Below the pieces are notes generated by a model. That model worked only from the letters and a program-made list of their open reading frames with translations. It had not been told where the DNA came from and ran no database searches. This document shows, in pieces, positions 48,764 through 57,062 of a DNA stretch of 64,000 nucleotides. The stretch lies in the NCBI GenBank assembly GCA_017431955.1, contig JAFRKC010000005.1, positions 124,001-188,000 of the forward strand. Direction: 5' to 3'. Position 1 is the stretch's first letter, and each line of letters starts with the position of its first letter. The position numbers were made by a program, and so were the translations under genes. This DNA comes from Candidatus Saccharimonadota bacterium. Its GTDB lineage: Bacteria; Patescibacteriota; Saccharimonadia; Saccharimonadales; Saccharimonadaceae.

Positions 48764-49916
48764 TTTTTACCTCTATAGTGCTGATACCTTGTAAGTTTTT
48801 AATAATGTTTGGGAGTTCTTTCATTACGGCGTCGATGTCTGATTTTTTGGTGTTTAACCCGAGTGAAAAGCGGATGGAACTATGGGCGACTTCGGCGTCG
48901 TTTCTAGTTGCCATAATAACATGAGATGGCTTGCCGTCGCCAGAGGCACAGGCAGAGCCGGTGGAAACAATGATTTTGCCGAGCATATCAAGATAGAGTT
49001 GGATAGATTCGCCTTCGGCGGCTGCAAATGAGACGTTGAGAATATTGGGTAATGATAAGGATAGCGGCGTATTAAGGGCGCTACCTTTGATGTTTTTTAG
49101 AATGAGATTGGCTAGTTTATCGCGAAGCGGGCGGACTTCAGACTCGTAAGTTTCCCAAGTTTTGTGGGTAGTGGCGTATTTAGCGACGGCACCAAATCCA
49201 GCGATGGCAACAGTGTTGTAAGTGCCGGCACGCTTGCCGTGTTCTTGGTGGCCACCGAGGATCAGCGGCTGATATGGTGCGCCTTTTTTGACATATAAGA
49301 TGCCGATGCCGACCGGGCCGCCGATTTTGTGGGCGGAGGCAGTAAGGTAAGCTATGTCGAGTTTTTTGACGTCGATTTTAATCTTGCCAAGGGCTTGAGT
49401 AGCGTCGGTATGAAGGTAAATATTGTCGGAACTTTTGAGCGCGCTGATTATAGATTTTACCTCTGTTATTGGTTCGATGGTACCAAGTTCATTATTAGCT
49501 AACATAACGGAACAGAGGGTGTTTTTGGCGGTGTTTTTTAGCGATTTTTTGAGAAAATCTAGGTTGATAACCCCATCTTTGTCTACTGGGATTTGGTGAA
49601 GCTTTTTAGCGTAGGTCTTGGCTGGCTCTAAGATGGACGGATGCTCGATGGCAGAAGCGAAGATCTCGCAATTTTTAAAAGTATGGATGACGGTATTATT
49701 AGCTTCGGAGCCGCCAGATGTAAAGATAATCTCCTCTGGGTCGGCATTAATGAGTTTTGCGATGTTCTCGCGGGCTTCTTCGATTAAATTATGAGCAAGA
49801 TGACCGGGGGTATGGAGCGCGGAAGCATTACCCGGGAAATTTTCCAGGGCGTTCTCCATAGCTTTTTTAGCGGATGGCAAGATAGGGCTAGTGGCGGAAT
49901 GGTCGAGATAAATCAT
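48756..49916 (-). CDS. iscS: cysteine desulfurase, IscS/NifS-like
   Basis: 386 residues. PLP lysine in TASAHKIGGPVGIGILY, the N-terminal YLDHSATSPILPSA, and the catalytic cysteine in STGSACASGDGKPSH. It takes sulfur from cysteine for Fe-S assembly. The segment IISALKSSDNIYLHTD is encoded by a GCGCGC element identical over 32 nt to that in xth. TAAAGT stands six bases before the ATG, and a further TGGTATAAT lies about 50 nt upstream. Confidence 0.95.
   Translation of the reverse strand: MIYLDHSATSPILPSAKKAMENALENFPGNASALHTPGHLAHNLIEEARENIAKLINADPEEIIFTSGGSEANNTVIHTFKNCEIFASAIEHPSILEPAKTYAKKLHQIPVDKDGVINLDFLKKSLKNTAKNTLCSVMLANNELGTIEPITEVKSIISALKSSDNIYLHTDATQALGKIKIDVKKLDIAYLTASAHKIGGPVGIGILYVKKGAPYQPLILGGHQEHGKRAGTYNTVAIAGFGAVAKYATTHKTWETYESEVRPLRDKLANLILKNIKGSALNTPLSLSLPNILNVSFAAAEGESIQLYLDMLGKIIVSTGSACASGDGKPSHVIMATRNDAEVAHSSIRFSLGLNTKKSDIDAVMKELPNIIKNLQGISTIEVKND
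49422..49453 (+). repeat. dispersed GCGCGC element, copy 7 (within iscS)
   Basis: Same 32 nt as copy 2 in xth (ATTGTCGGAACTTTTGAGCG then CGCTGATTATAG), and the same peptide IISALKSSDN, although the two proteins share no ancestry. Confidence 0.85.
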
Positions 49917-50010
49917 AAGCCTACTTTACTCTTAATTATCGTGAATTTAACTTTTGGCATACCAAAATTATACCATAATTTTCAGAGTTTGGCTACACGC
50001 CTGGAAAATA

Positions 50011-50034
50011 TCGTCGGTGCTAGCGAGCACGCTG
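50011..50034 (+). repeat. dispersed GCGCGC element, copy 8, variant (intergenic)
   Basis: TCGTCGGTGCTAGCGAGCAC then GCTG. It keeps the order of arms, but GGAACT is GGTGCT and the core is GAGCACGCTGA. It lies in the iscS / membrane protein divergent region. Confidence 0.55.
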
Positions 50035-50074
50035 AAAAAGTTGCAAGCTTAATTTTTTTTGATACAATATGCTT

Positions 50075-50785
50075 ATGGAAAAAGAAAAGAAACCTGTATA
50101 TAAAAGGACATGGTTTGTGCTTTTAATTGTTACAATTATTATACTTGTGATTCCTGATATTTTTATGAATATAATTCGTTCAGATGATTGTACAGGTATG
50201 TGTGCTTTGGGACTAGCTTCTTTATGGGGATTTTCAAAATTGGGGTCTGTAATAGTCGTTGTTCTAATGTGGATTATTTTTGCTATCTATTCAGCAAGTA
50301 GACCACCCATTCCTGCAAATAAAAAACAACGAACGAACAAACAAACTGTTGTTAGCCAAAAAACAGCTCCAAAATCTGTTAAAAATTCAGCCAAAAAAAT
50401 GACATTTGATAAGTTTTCTGTAATTTTTTCAATTATTGTCAATGTCACCAGTGCTTTATTAGTTATTTTTTTTCTCTTGGGTTCGTTAGTAATGAAAATT
50501 GAGCAAGTAGGTGTTATGAGTGATGGAGGGCTTATAGCGAGCGTTTCAATGATTTTTTATTCTATAACTATGCCTGTTAGAATTGTTTCTATTATTCTAT
50601 CTATGATATCAATCTCCAATAACAAAAATAAGTTCAAGAGCATTAATAAAATGCCAAAGGAAACAAGGAAACTTGTAAGCATGAATAAAAAATCTATGAT
50701 TATTTTGATTATATTAACAATCGTGCCGTTTCTTTTTATTTTATTATTAATGACTAGTATTAGACTTAAATTCGTCGGAGTTTAA
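50075..50785 (+). CDS. polytopic membrane protein, unknown function
   Basis: About 236 residues. Five hydrophobic stretches (near 12-34, 47-68, 112-137, 150-175 and 205-230) are linked by a basic loop (about 75-105, lysine- and threonine-rich). No known domain is seen. TACAAT ends six bases before the ATG at 50075, another leaderless layout. It ends about 45 nt from the convergent nrdG stop, where a GCGCGC element lies. Confidence 0.75.
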   Translation: MEKEKKPVYKRTWFVLLIVTIIILVIPDIFMNIIRSDDCTGMCALGLASLWGFSKLGSVIVVVLMWIIFAIYSASRPPIPANKKQRTNKQTVVSQKTAPKSVKNSAKKMTFDKFSVIFSIIVNVTSALLVIFFLLGSLVMKIEQVGVMSDGGLIASVSMIFYSITMPVRIVSIILSMISISNNKNKFKSINKMPKETRKLVSMNKKSMIILIILTIVPFLFILLLMTSIRLKFVGV

Positions 50786-50802
50786 AAGCGCGCTTATTAT
50801 AG
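50772..50802 (+). repeat. dispersed GCGCGC element, copy 9 (3' end of a membrane protein gene)
   Basis: TCGTCGGAGTTTAAAAGCGC then GCTTATTATAG. It spans the stop codon of the membrane protein gene and the gap before nrdG. Confidence 0.65.
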
Positions 50803-50830
50803 AAAATAGCAGAGGTGAGTTTCTAGGTGG

Positions 50831-51322
50831 TTATTCGACAGAAAGGATTTTTCCGGTGCCGTGTTCGAGATGAAGTAGGCGTTGATTGCGTGAACCGCGG
50901 AATTTGAGAGTAAGATCGCGCTCGGCGAGGACGAAGCGGCCGTCGATGAGCGCGTCGAGAGATTTGAGGAATTCCCAGGCGGCGCCACCGTGTTCTTTGA
51001 TTTCTTCGTAGGTAAAGCCGGAGAAGGACCAGATGTTCCAGCCGAGTTCTTTGCGACACCAATCGGCGATTTCTTTGCAAGCTTCGGGTTGGACAAATGG
51101 CTCGCCACCGCAGAAGGTGATTCCGGCTTGGCCGCTGAAGGTTTTGAGCTTGGCTTTAACCTCTTCAACGTCAACCAAGACTCCGCCGTTAAAATCCCAA
51201 GTCTCAGGGTTTTGACAGCCAGGACAATGGTTTGGGCAGCCTTGAGTCCAGAGGACGGCGCGTAAACCATAGCCGTTCACGATATTGTCGCGTTCGAGCG
51301 GTCCGGATAAACGAATTTGCAT
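50831..51322 (-). CDS. nrdG: anaerobic ribonucleotide reductase activating protein
   Basis: 163 residues. It is a radical SAM enzyme with the CxxxCxxC motif in TQGCPNHCPGCQNPETWDF, and GGEPFVQPE as the SAM-binding GGEP. It generates the glycyl radical on NrdD. It starts 12 nt after the nrdD stop with AAGGAGGG, so it is in one operon with nrdD. Confidence 0.96.
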   Translation of the reverse strand: MQIRLSGPLERDNIVNGYGLRAVLWTQGCPNHCPGCQNPETWDFNGGVLVDVEEVKAKLKTFSGQAGITFCGGEPFVQPEACKEIADWCRKELGWNIWSFSGFTYEEIKEHGGAAWEFLKSLDALIDGRFVLAERDLTLKFRGSRNQRLLHLEHGTGKILSVE

Positions 51323-51334
51323 TGTCCCTCCTTT

Positions 51335-53677
51335 TTAGCTTTTGCCTAGGGCTTTCTTTTGGGCGGCTTTGGCCTTTTCACGGGCGCATTTTTCATCTTT
51401 AGTGTAAACGCCAGCTAGATTGTGTTTGACGCGGGCTTTTTCCTCGGCTTTTTTAGCGTCGTTCCAGCGATCGAGGGTACCGACGAGGTAACCGGTGATG
51501 CGGCGAAGGCGTTCGAATGGAATATCTCCTTCAAGACGGCCACAGGATGGGCAGCGGTCGCCAGCGATGATGCCAGTGAAACCACAGACAGGGTCGCTAT
51601 CTACTGGGTGGTTAACAGAGCCGTAGCCGATGCCACAGTCGTGCATTTTGCGGATGACGGCTTCAAAGGCTTCGATGTTGTTGGTTGGGTCGCCATCAAG
51701 TTCGATGTAGGTGATGTGACCAGCATTACAAAGATTGTGGTATGGAGCTTCGATTTCGATCTTTTCGAAGGCGGAAATTGGGTAGTAAACAGGGACGTGG
51801 AAGGAGTTGGTGTAGAATTCGCGGTCAGTGACACCTTTGAGTTTGCCAAATTCCTTACGATCCATTCTAGTGAAGCGGCCAGCAAGACCTTCGGCTGGAG
51901 TGGCGAGAAGCGAGAAGTTTAGACGATATTTCTTGCAGTATTCGTCACACTTTTCGCGCATGTGGGAGACGATATCAAGGCCGAGTTCGCGGGCAGTTTC
52001 ATCTTCGCCGTGGTGTTTACCAGTCATGGCAACGAGAGTTTCGGCGAGGCCGATAAAGCCAATAGATAAAGTGCCGTGTTTGATGACGTCGCGAAGGGTA
52101 TCATTTGGCCCGAGTTTTTCGGAGCCAAACCAGTTGCCTTGGCCCATAAGGAACGGGAAGTTGCGGACGTGTTGGCTAGCTTGGAAGTCAAAGCGCTCGA
52201 GGAGCTCGTCGCGGACGAGATCCATGACGCGATCGAGATCTTTGTAGAAGGCTTGCCAGTCGGCTTCTTTGCGCTCGCCAGTAGCGATACCGTGTTTGAT
52301 ACCGATGCGGACAAGGTTTAACGTGGTGAAACTGAGGTTACCACGGCCGGTGACAATACCGTCGGATTCTGGGAAGACGGAAGCGAAGACGCGAGTGCGG
52401 CAGCCCATGGTGGCGATTTCGGTGCGATAATCACCTGGTTTGTAGTATTTGAGGTTGTAAGGCGCATCGATAAAGCAGAAATTTGGGAAGAGACGCTTGG
52501 CGGAAACTTCCATACTGCGTTTGAAAAGATCGTAGTTTGGATCTTCTGGGTTATAGTTGATTCCTTCTTTGACTTTGAAGATGGAAATTGGGAAAATTGG
52601 GGTTTCACCGTGGCCGAGACCAGCATCGGTGGCTTCGAGCAAGTATTTACTAACCAAGCGGCCGGCTGGAGTGGTGTCGGTACCGAAGTTGATCGAAGTA
52701 AATGGAACCTGAGCGCCAGCGCGAGAGTGCATGGTGTTGAGGTTGTGTACGAAACCTTCCATAGCTTGGAGAGTCTGGCGTTCGGTATCTTTGTTGGAAG
52801 CCTCGATGACGGCTTTTGGAACTTTGGCTTTCAAAAGCTTTTTGTCGTCGCCAAATTCGATGTCATCGGCAATTTTGACGTTTAGTTTTTTATCGGTGAA
52901 CTCATTATATTTTTCTAGGTTGGATTTTAGAGCTTTGCGGAAAGTTTTGTTAACACCCGGAGCCATAGCGTAGTCGAAGTTAGGAATAGATTGACCACCG
53001 TGCTGCTCGTTTTGGTTGGCTTGAAGCATGATGGCGGCAAGTGCAGCGTATGAACCGATGGAATTTGGGGTGCGAAGATGACCGTGACCGGTATTGAAGC
53101 CGCCGTTTTCAAAGAGAATGAATGGGTCAGACTGGCAGCAAGTTAAAGTGCCGGTGGCATAGAAATCGAGGTCATGAATATGAATATCTCCGTTGTCATG
53201 AGCGAAGGCGATGTCTGGACGAAGAAGAATTTCTTTAGCGAAGACCTTGGAACCCTCAGCGCCGAATTGGAGCATCTTTCCCATGGCAGAGTTGCCGTCG
53301 ACGTTGGCGTTGCCGCGTTTGACGTCGGAATCTTCGGATGCATCAGAGATGGAAATGGTGCGATAGACTTTCATTAAGTCGCTCTCAGCTTCGCGAGCTT
53401 TGTTGCGCTCTTGGCGATATGTGATGTATGCCTTGGCGGTTTTTTTGTAAGCAGATTCCATTAAAACTTGCTCGACAACATCTTGGATTTGTTCGACAGA
53501 TGGCGTGCGTTTGGTGACGGTTTCATCTAGGCGTTTGACTACTTTGTCGGCGAGAGCCTTAGCTCGATCTTTTTTGAATTCGCCAGTGGCGACACCGGCT
53601 TTTTCGATAGCATCAGCAATTTTTTCTGGTTTGAAATCTACTATTTTGCCGTCACGTTTGACAATTTTTTTGAACAT
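51335..53677 (-). CDS. nrdD: anaerobic ribonucleoside-triphosphate reductase
   Basis: 780 residues. An N-terminal ATP-cone (about 1-95, VKRDGKIVDFKPEKIADAIE) is followed by the ten-stranded barrel and a C-terminal glycyl-radical loop RITGYLVGTLDRWNDAK. The zinc site includes CGFTG and CPSC near residues 710-730. It makes deoxynucleotides without oxygen. AAGGAGGT precedes the ATG. No aerobic class I or II enzyme is in the window. NrdR boxes cover its promoter. Confidence 0.97.
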   Translation of the reverse strand: MFKKIVKRDGKIVDFKPEKIADAIEKAGVATGEFKKDRAKALADKVVKRLDETVTKRTPSVEQIQDVVEQVLMESAYKKTAKAYITYRQERNKAREAESDLMKVYRTISISDASEDSDVKRGNANVDGNSAMGKMLQFGAEGSKVFAKEILLRPDIAFAHDNGDIHIHDLDFYATGTLTCCQSDPFILFENGGFNTGHGHLRTPNSIGSYAALAAIMLQANQNEQHGGQSIPNFDYAMAPGVNKTFRKALKSNLEKYNEFTDKKLNVKIADDIEFGDDKKLLKAKVPKAVIEASNKDTERQTLQAMEGFVHNLNTMHSRAGAQVPFTSINFGTDTTPAGRLVSKYLLEATDAGLGHGETPIFPISIFKVKEGINYNPEDPNYDLFKRSMEVSAKRLFPNFCFIDAPYNLKYYKPGDYRTEIATMGCRTRVFASVFPESDGIVTGRGNLSFTTLNLVRIGIKHGIATGERKEADWQAFYKDLDRVMDLVRDELLERFDFQASQHVRNFPFLMGQGNWFGSEKLGPNDTLRDVIKHGTLSIGFIGLAETLVAMTGKHHGEDETARELGLDIVSHMREKCDEYCKKYRLNFSLLATPAEGLAGRFTRMDRKEFGKLKGVTDREFYTNSFHVPVYYPISAFEKIEIEAPYHNLCNAGHITYIELDGDPTNNIEAFEAVIRKMHDCGIGYGSVNHPVDSDPVCGFTGIIAGDRCPSCGRLEGDIPFERLRRITGYLVGTLDRWNDAKKAEEKARVKHNLAGVYTKDEKCAREKAKAAQKKALGKS

Positions 53678-53735
53678 AAAAAATGACCTCCTTTAATTTA
53701 CTGCACTGGTTTTTGTTTTTAATTGGTTTTGTCTG

Positions 53736-53788
53736 ACCCTATATTTAGTGTCTGGAACTATTTTATGACACTAAATATGTGGTGTCAA
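53736..53788 (-). promoter_or_regulatory. nrdD promoter with two NrdR boxes
   Basis: Promoter TTGACA (53788-53783), 17-nt spacer, TAAAAT (53765-53760). Box 1 (53783-53768) ACCACATATTTAGTGT lies between -35 and -10, box 2 (53751-53736) ACACTAAATATAGGGT just after -10. Both match the NrdR consensus core CxATATxTxGTG with a few changes, and their starts are 32 bp apart, three helical turns, as usual for NrdR. Confidence 0.8.
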
Positions 53789-53858
53789 TAGGATTTTGCT
53801 TATTTTTATTGTAATATTTACAACGATTTTTTAGAGGTGGTATCTATAAAATAAAATG

Positions 53859-56366
53859 CTAATGTTTGATTTTTTTGTGCAATTCGACCGTAACAAATGG
53901 AACGATGAAAGAAATTATTACGACGATGATGAGAGGGATGATTGGCACCGTGGAAACATGAAGTAGCGCGCCAAGTGGACCGAAGATAGCTAGGCTTTGA
54001 AGAATGGCTGCTGCGGCTAAAGAGAAGAGGAAGCTGTTGTTTTTGGCTTTTAGTCTAGAAATGGCAGATTCATGAATGCCGCGAACGGTGAAGGCATTAG
54101 TCCATTGCATTACGACGAGGGCGATGAAGGCTAAGGTATTGGATTGCTCGTGCGTTAAGAATTGGCTAGAGATGTAGTAAGTGCCAAGAGTGATGATGGC
54201 CATGGTGATAGCGATGATAATCATGCGTTTGATGAGGTAACTGGAAAGAATTGGCGCGTCCTTTGGTTCTGGTTTGCGCTTAAGATAGTGTTTTTCTGAT
54301 GGCTCGAGGCCAATTGGGATAACCATGAGCGAGTCGGTGACTAAGTTGATCCAGAGAATCTGAATTGGATAAAGTAGTTGTTCTCCGCCAAAGACGAGTG
54401 CGCCAACCATGGTAAGAACTTCACCGGCGTTAGTAGCAAGGAGATAAACTAACATGCGACGAATGTTGGCTAGGATAATGCGGCCTTCGTGCATGGCTTC
54501 AATGATGTTTTTAAAGTTGTTATCTAGAAGTACTATATCGCCAGCATCTTGTACGATGGCGGGGCCGTCGCCCATAGCAATGCCAACGTGGGCGTTAGTG
54601 AGGGCCGGAACGTCGTTGACACCGTCGCCGGTCATAGCAACAATTTCATTCTTTTTAATAGCGGTTAAGATTCTGAATTTATCTTCTGGTGTAACGCGAG
54701 CAAAAACCATAGTTTTTTTGGCAATTTCTTCTAGATCCTCATCTGGTATATTGCCCATTCTGGAACAATCGAAAACTTGTGCAAAGTCATTAACTAACCC
54801 AAGTTTTTTACCAATAGCAAAGGCGGTTTGAGCATGGTCTCCGGTGACCATCTTTACTTTGATTCCGGCGGCGGTAGCTTGTTTGATGGCTGGAATAGCT
54901 TCGGTCCTAACTGAGTCGGCGATAGCAATAAGCCCCCTAAAAGCAAATAAGTCTTTTTTACTAAGGCGATTTAGCTCATTAATTTCGTGTTCCAGCTTGG
55001 CGGTTGCTACAGCAATGACTTTATAGCCGGCGTTACTAAATTCTTCTAGTTTGGCCTCGGCTTCTTCACGGTTTTTTTCGCTGATTTTGCATTTTTCGAA
55101 GATAGTTTCTGGTGCACCTTTAACAACTAGATTTAGGGCTCCGGTTTTAGTTTCATATAAGTTTCCAGAGACTTTAAGAGATTGGTCAAAAGCGTAACTA
55201 TGGACCGGGCCGGTGTCGGTGAGATATGATTTGTGAGCTTTGATATAGTCCCAAATTGCCGAGTCTAGTGGATCGGTTGACTCCGCGAATGGCAGAGCAG
55301 ATTTAGCAACAACTTCGAGGAAATTTTTATCAGAATTTTTAGCCGACCAGTGTTCTTGAAGAGATAACTTATTTTCGGTGAGGGTTCCAGTTTTGTCGGA
55401 TGCAATAGTAGTGACGATGCCAATAGACTGAATAGCTCGCATTTCTTTGATTAGCGCGCGTTTTTTAGCCATACGGCGAGCGCCAAAGGCAAGTATAATT
55501 GAAATGGCTACTGGTAAGCCTTCTGGAACGGCTGAAACGATCATGGCTAGGGTGAACTCTGCAGCAGAGAAAAAACTGATACCATTCGCAAGCTGAATAA
55601 TCAGGATGAGAATTGCTAGCGATACTACTACGATAGCGATTCTAACCACAAATTTATTGATTTTGTCTTGGATTGGGCTAGATGATTCGGCAGACGAAGC
55701 AAGTGAGGCGATTTGACCGTATTCGGTATTGTTACCAGTTGCCGTGACGAGCATTTTGCCAGAGCCGGTTAGAATGAAGGAGCCAGAGAAAAGGATGTTT
55801 CGTTGTTCATAGACTTTTTTGTCGCCAGAGATAGCTTTGGCGTCTTTGGCGATAGCGTCGGATTCGCCGGTGAGCATAGATTCGTTGGCGAGCAGGCCGG
55901 ATTCTTCGATGATGCGACCATCGGCTGGAACGCGATCCCCTTCTTTGAAGATAACAATATCGCCAGGAACTAGTTCGTCTGCATCGATTTCGATTTCTTC
56001 ATGGTCTCTTAGTACAGTGATTTGGTGGACGGTTTGAGCGTGCAGGCTGCGTAAAACGCGTTCGGTAGAAAAGTCTTGAATATAATAAATAGTGGCGTCG
56101 ACTACGATAATTACGGCAATAATAGTGACTTCGGCCCAATCCTGTTGGATGGCAGACAGAATCATTGCAGAGATAAGAATGATCATAAAAACATCGATAA
56201 ATGGTTCGAGGATTTTCTTCCAAAGTGGGGTGCTTTTAATATCAAGAACGTTTTTGCCGTATTTTTTTTGACGTCTTTTTACTTCTGGACTTAGTAGCCC
56301 AGTTTTTAGATTGGTTTTTAAGAGATCGAGACTTTCTTTAACAGTTTGATTATAGAAATTGGGCAT
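53859..56366 (-). CDS. P-type cation ATPase, P2 (Ca2+-like) class
   Basis: 835 residues. The phosphorylation motif DKTGTLTEN, TGES in the actuator domain (MLTGESDAIA), the helix-4 motif PEGLPVA, and TGDGVNDVPAL are all present, with ten membrane helices in the M1-M10 arrangement. PEGLP with that length suggests a P2A-type calcium (or similar cation) exporter. The N-terminal cation domain is complete. TATACT ends six bases before the ATG. Confidence 0.92.
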   Translation of the reverse strand: MPNFYNQTVKESLDLLKTNLKTGLLSPEVKRRQKKYGKNVLDIKSTPLWKKILEPFIDVFMIILISAMILSAIQQDWAEVTIIAVIIVVDATIYYIQDFSTERVLRSLHAQTVHQITVLRDHEEIEIDADELVPGDIVIFKEGDRVPADGRIIEESGLLANESMLTGESDAIAKDAKAISGDKKVYEQRNILFSGSFILTGSGKMLVTATGNNTEYGQIASLASSAESSSPIQDKINKFVVRIAIVVVSLAILILIIQLANGISFFSAAEFTLAMIVSAVPEGLPVAISIILAFGARRMAKKRALIKEMRAIQSIGIVTTIASDKTGTLTENKLSLQEHWSAKNSDKNFLEVVAKSALPFAESTDPLDSAIWDYIKAHKSYLTDTGPVHSYAFDQSLKVSGNLYETKTGALNLVVKGAPETIFEKCKISEKNREEAEAKLEEFSNAGYKVIAVATAKLEHEINELNRLSKKDLFAFRGLIAIADSVRTEAIPAIKQATAAGIKVKMVTGDHAQTAFAIGKKLGLVNDFAQVFDCSRMGNIPDEDLEEIAKKTMVFARVTPEDKFRILTAIKKNEIVAMTGDGVNDVPALTNAHVGIAMGDGPAIVQDAGDIVLLDNNFKNIIEAMHEGRIILANIRRMLVYLLATNAGEVLTMVGALVFGGEQLLYPIQILWINLVTDSLMVIPIGLEPSEKHYLKRKPEPKDAPILSSYLIKRMIIIAITMAIITLGTYYISSQFLTHEQSNTLAFIALVVMQWTNAFTVRGIHESAISRLKAKNNSFLFSLAAAAILQSLAIFGPLGALLHVSTVPIIPLIIVVIISFIVPFVTVELHKKIKH

Positions 56367-56493
56367 ATTTTAAGTATAACCGATTTGAGATAGTTTTGGA
56401 AGTAAAGGCAAACTGGTTGTGTTTGTTTTTTAGGGGTGGATATGATATAACAAGATAGAATTTTCAAAAAATTGTACGTTAGGAGTGATATGA

Positions 56494-57042
56494 TTGAAAC
56501 ATTTTGTCCGTTTGATGTTTGTGGCGGTGTCTCTGCTGGCCACATTTGTGGTTTTTAAGGTTGATATTTTGTCTTTAGCAAAGGAAAGTTGGTTTTCTTA
56601 CGAAGAAGATAAGGCGGCACAGGTCAGTGAAGGTGGCCGTTTAGTTGATTTTCAGGATGAAACGTATTGGGATGGCGATACTTTTTTTCTAAGTAAGTAT
56701 GCAGAAGACTTGGGTTTTGTTTTGGTGTCTGATAAACGTGAGGGGCAATCGGCGGTTTGGCGCTGTGGTGCTAGACGGTTTGCTATTGATGATGATGGCA
56801 ACATGTGGATTAGCATAGTCGGTGATGAATGGGATGATTTAACTACCAAAAATGATTATGTAGTCTATGGTTATTCAATTGATTATGGTAATGGCATCAT
56901 CAGAAATGTGAATGAAGAGACAGTGTTATATTTTGCCTCTTCGATGCTTAACTTACGGAAAAATGATAATTTGCGTGATGCGGCTGGCGCTGTGCGCGCA
57001 GATATCGATAATTATCACACCATGAAGAAAGGCGCTTTTTAG
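56494..57042 (+). CDS. secreted or membrane-anchored protein, unknown function
   Basis: 182 residues. An N-terminal signal or anchor helix (RLMFVAVSLLATFVVF) is followed by an acidic globular domain without motifs I recognise. I take the TTG at 56494 as start because TAGGAG stands eight bases upstream; the ATG at 56515 is an alternative. The stop codon TAG lies in the loop of the terminator hairpin. Confidence 0.7.
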   Translation: MKHFVRLMFVAVSLLATFVVFKVDILSLAKESWFSYEEDKAAQVSEGGRLVDFQDETYWDGDTFFLSKYAEDLGFVLVSDKREGQSAVWRCGARRFAIDDDGNMWISIVGDEWDDLTTKNDYVVYGYSIDYGNGIIRNVNEETVLYFASSMLNLRKNDNLRDAAGAVRADIDNYHTMKKGAF

Positions 57043-57051
57043 CGCCTTTTT
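57030..57051 (+). terminator. terminator overlapping a stop codon
   Basis: AGGCGC pairs with GCGCCT around TTTTTA, followed by five T residues. The gene's TAG is inside the hairpin. The convergent gene's stop lies 12 bp further on. Confidence 0.85.
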
Positions 57052-57062
57052 GCTGATTAATT

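Noticed and set aside
55436..55475. GCGCGCG word in the P-type ATPase gene as a tenth dispersed element
   Set aside because: No AGTTCCGA arm is present and the peptide KKRALIKEMRAIQS is the normal family sequence.
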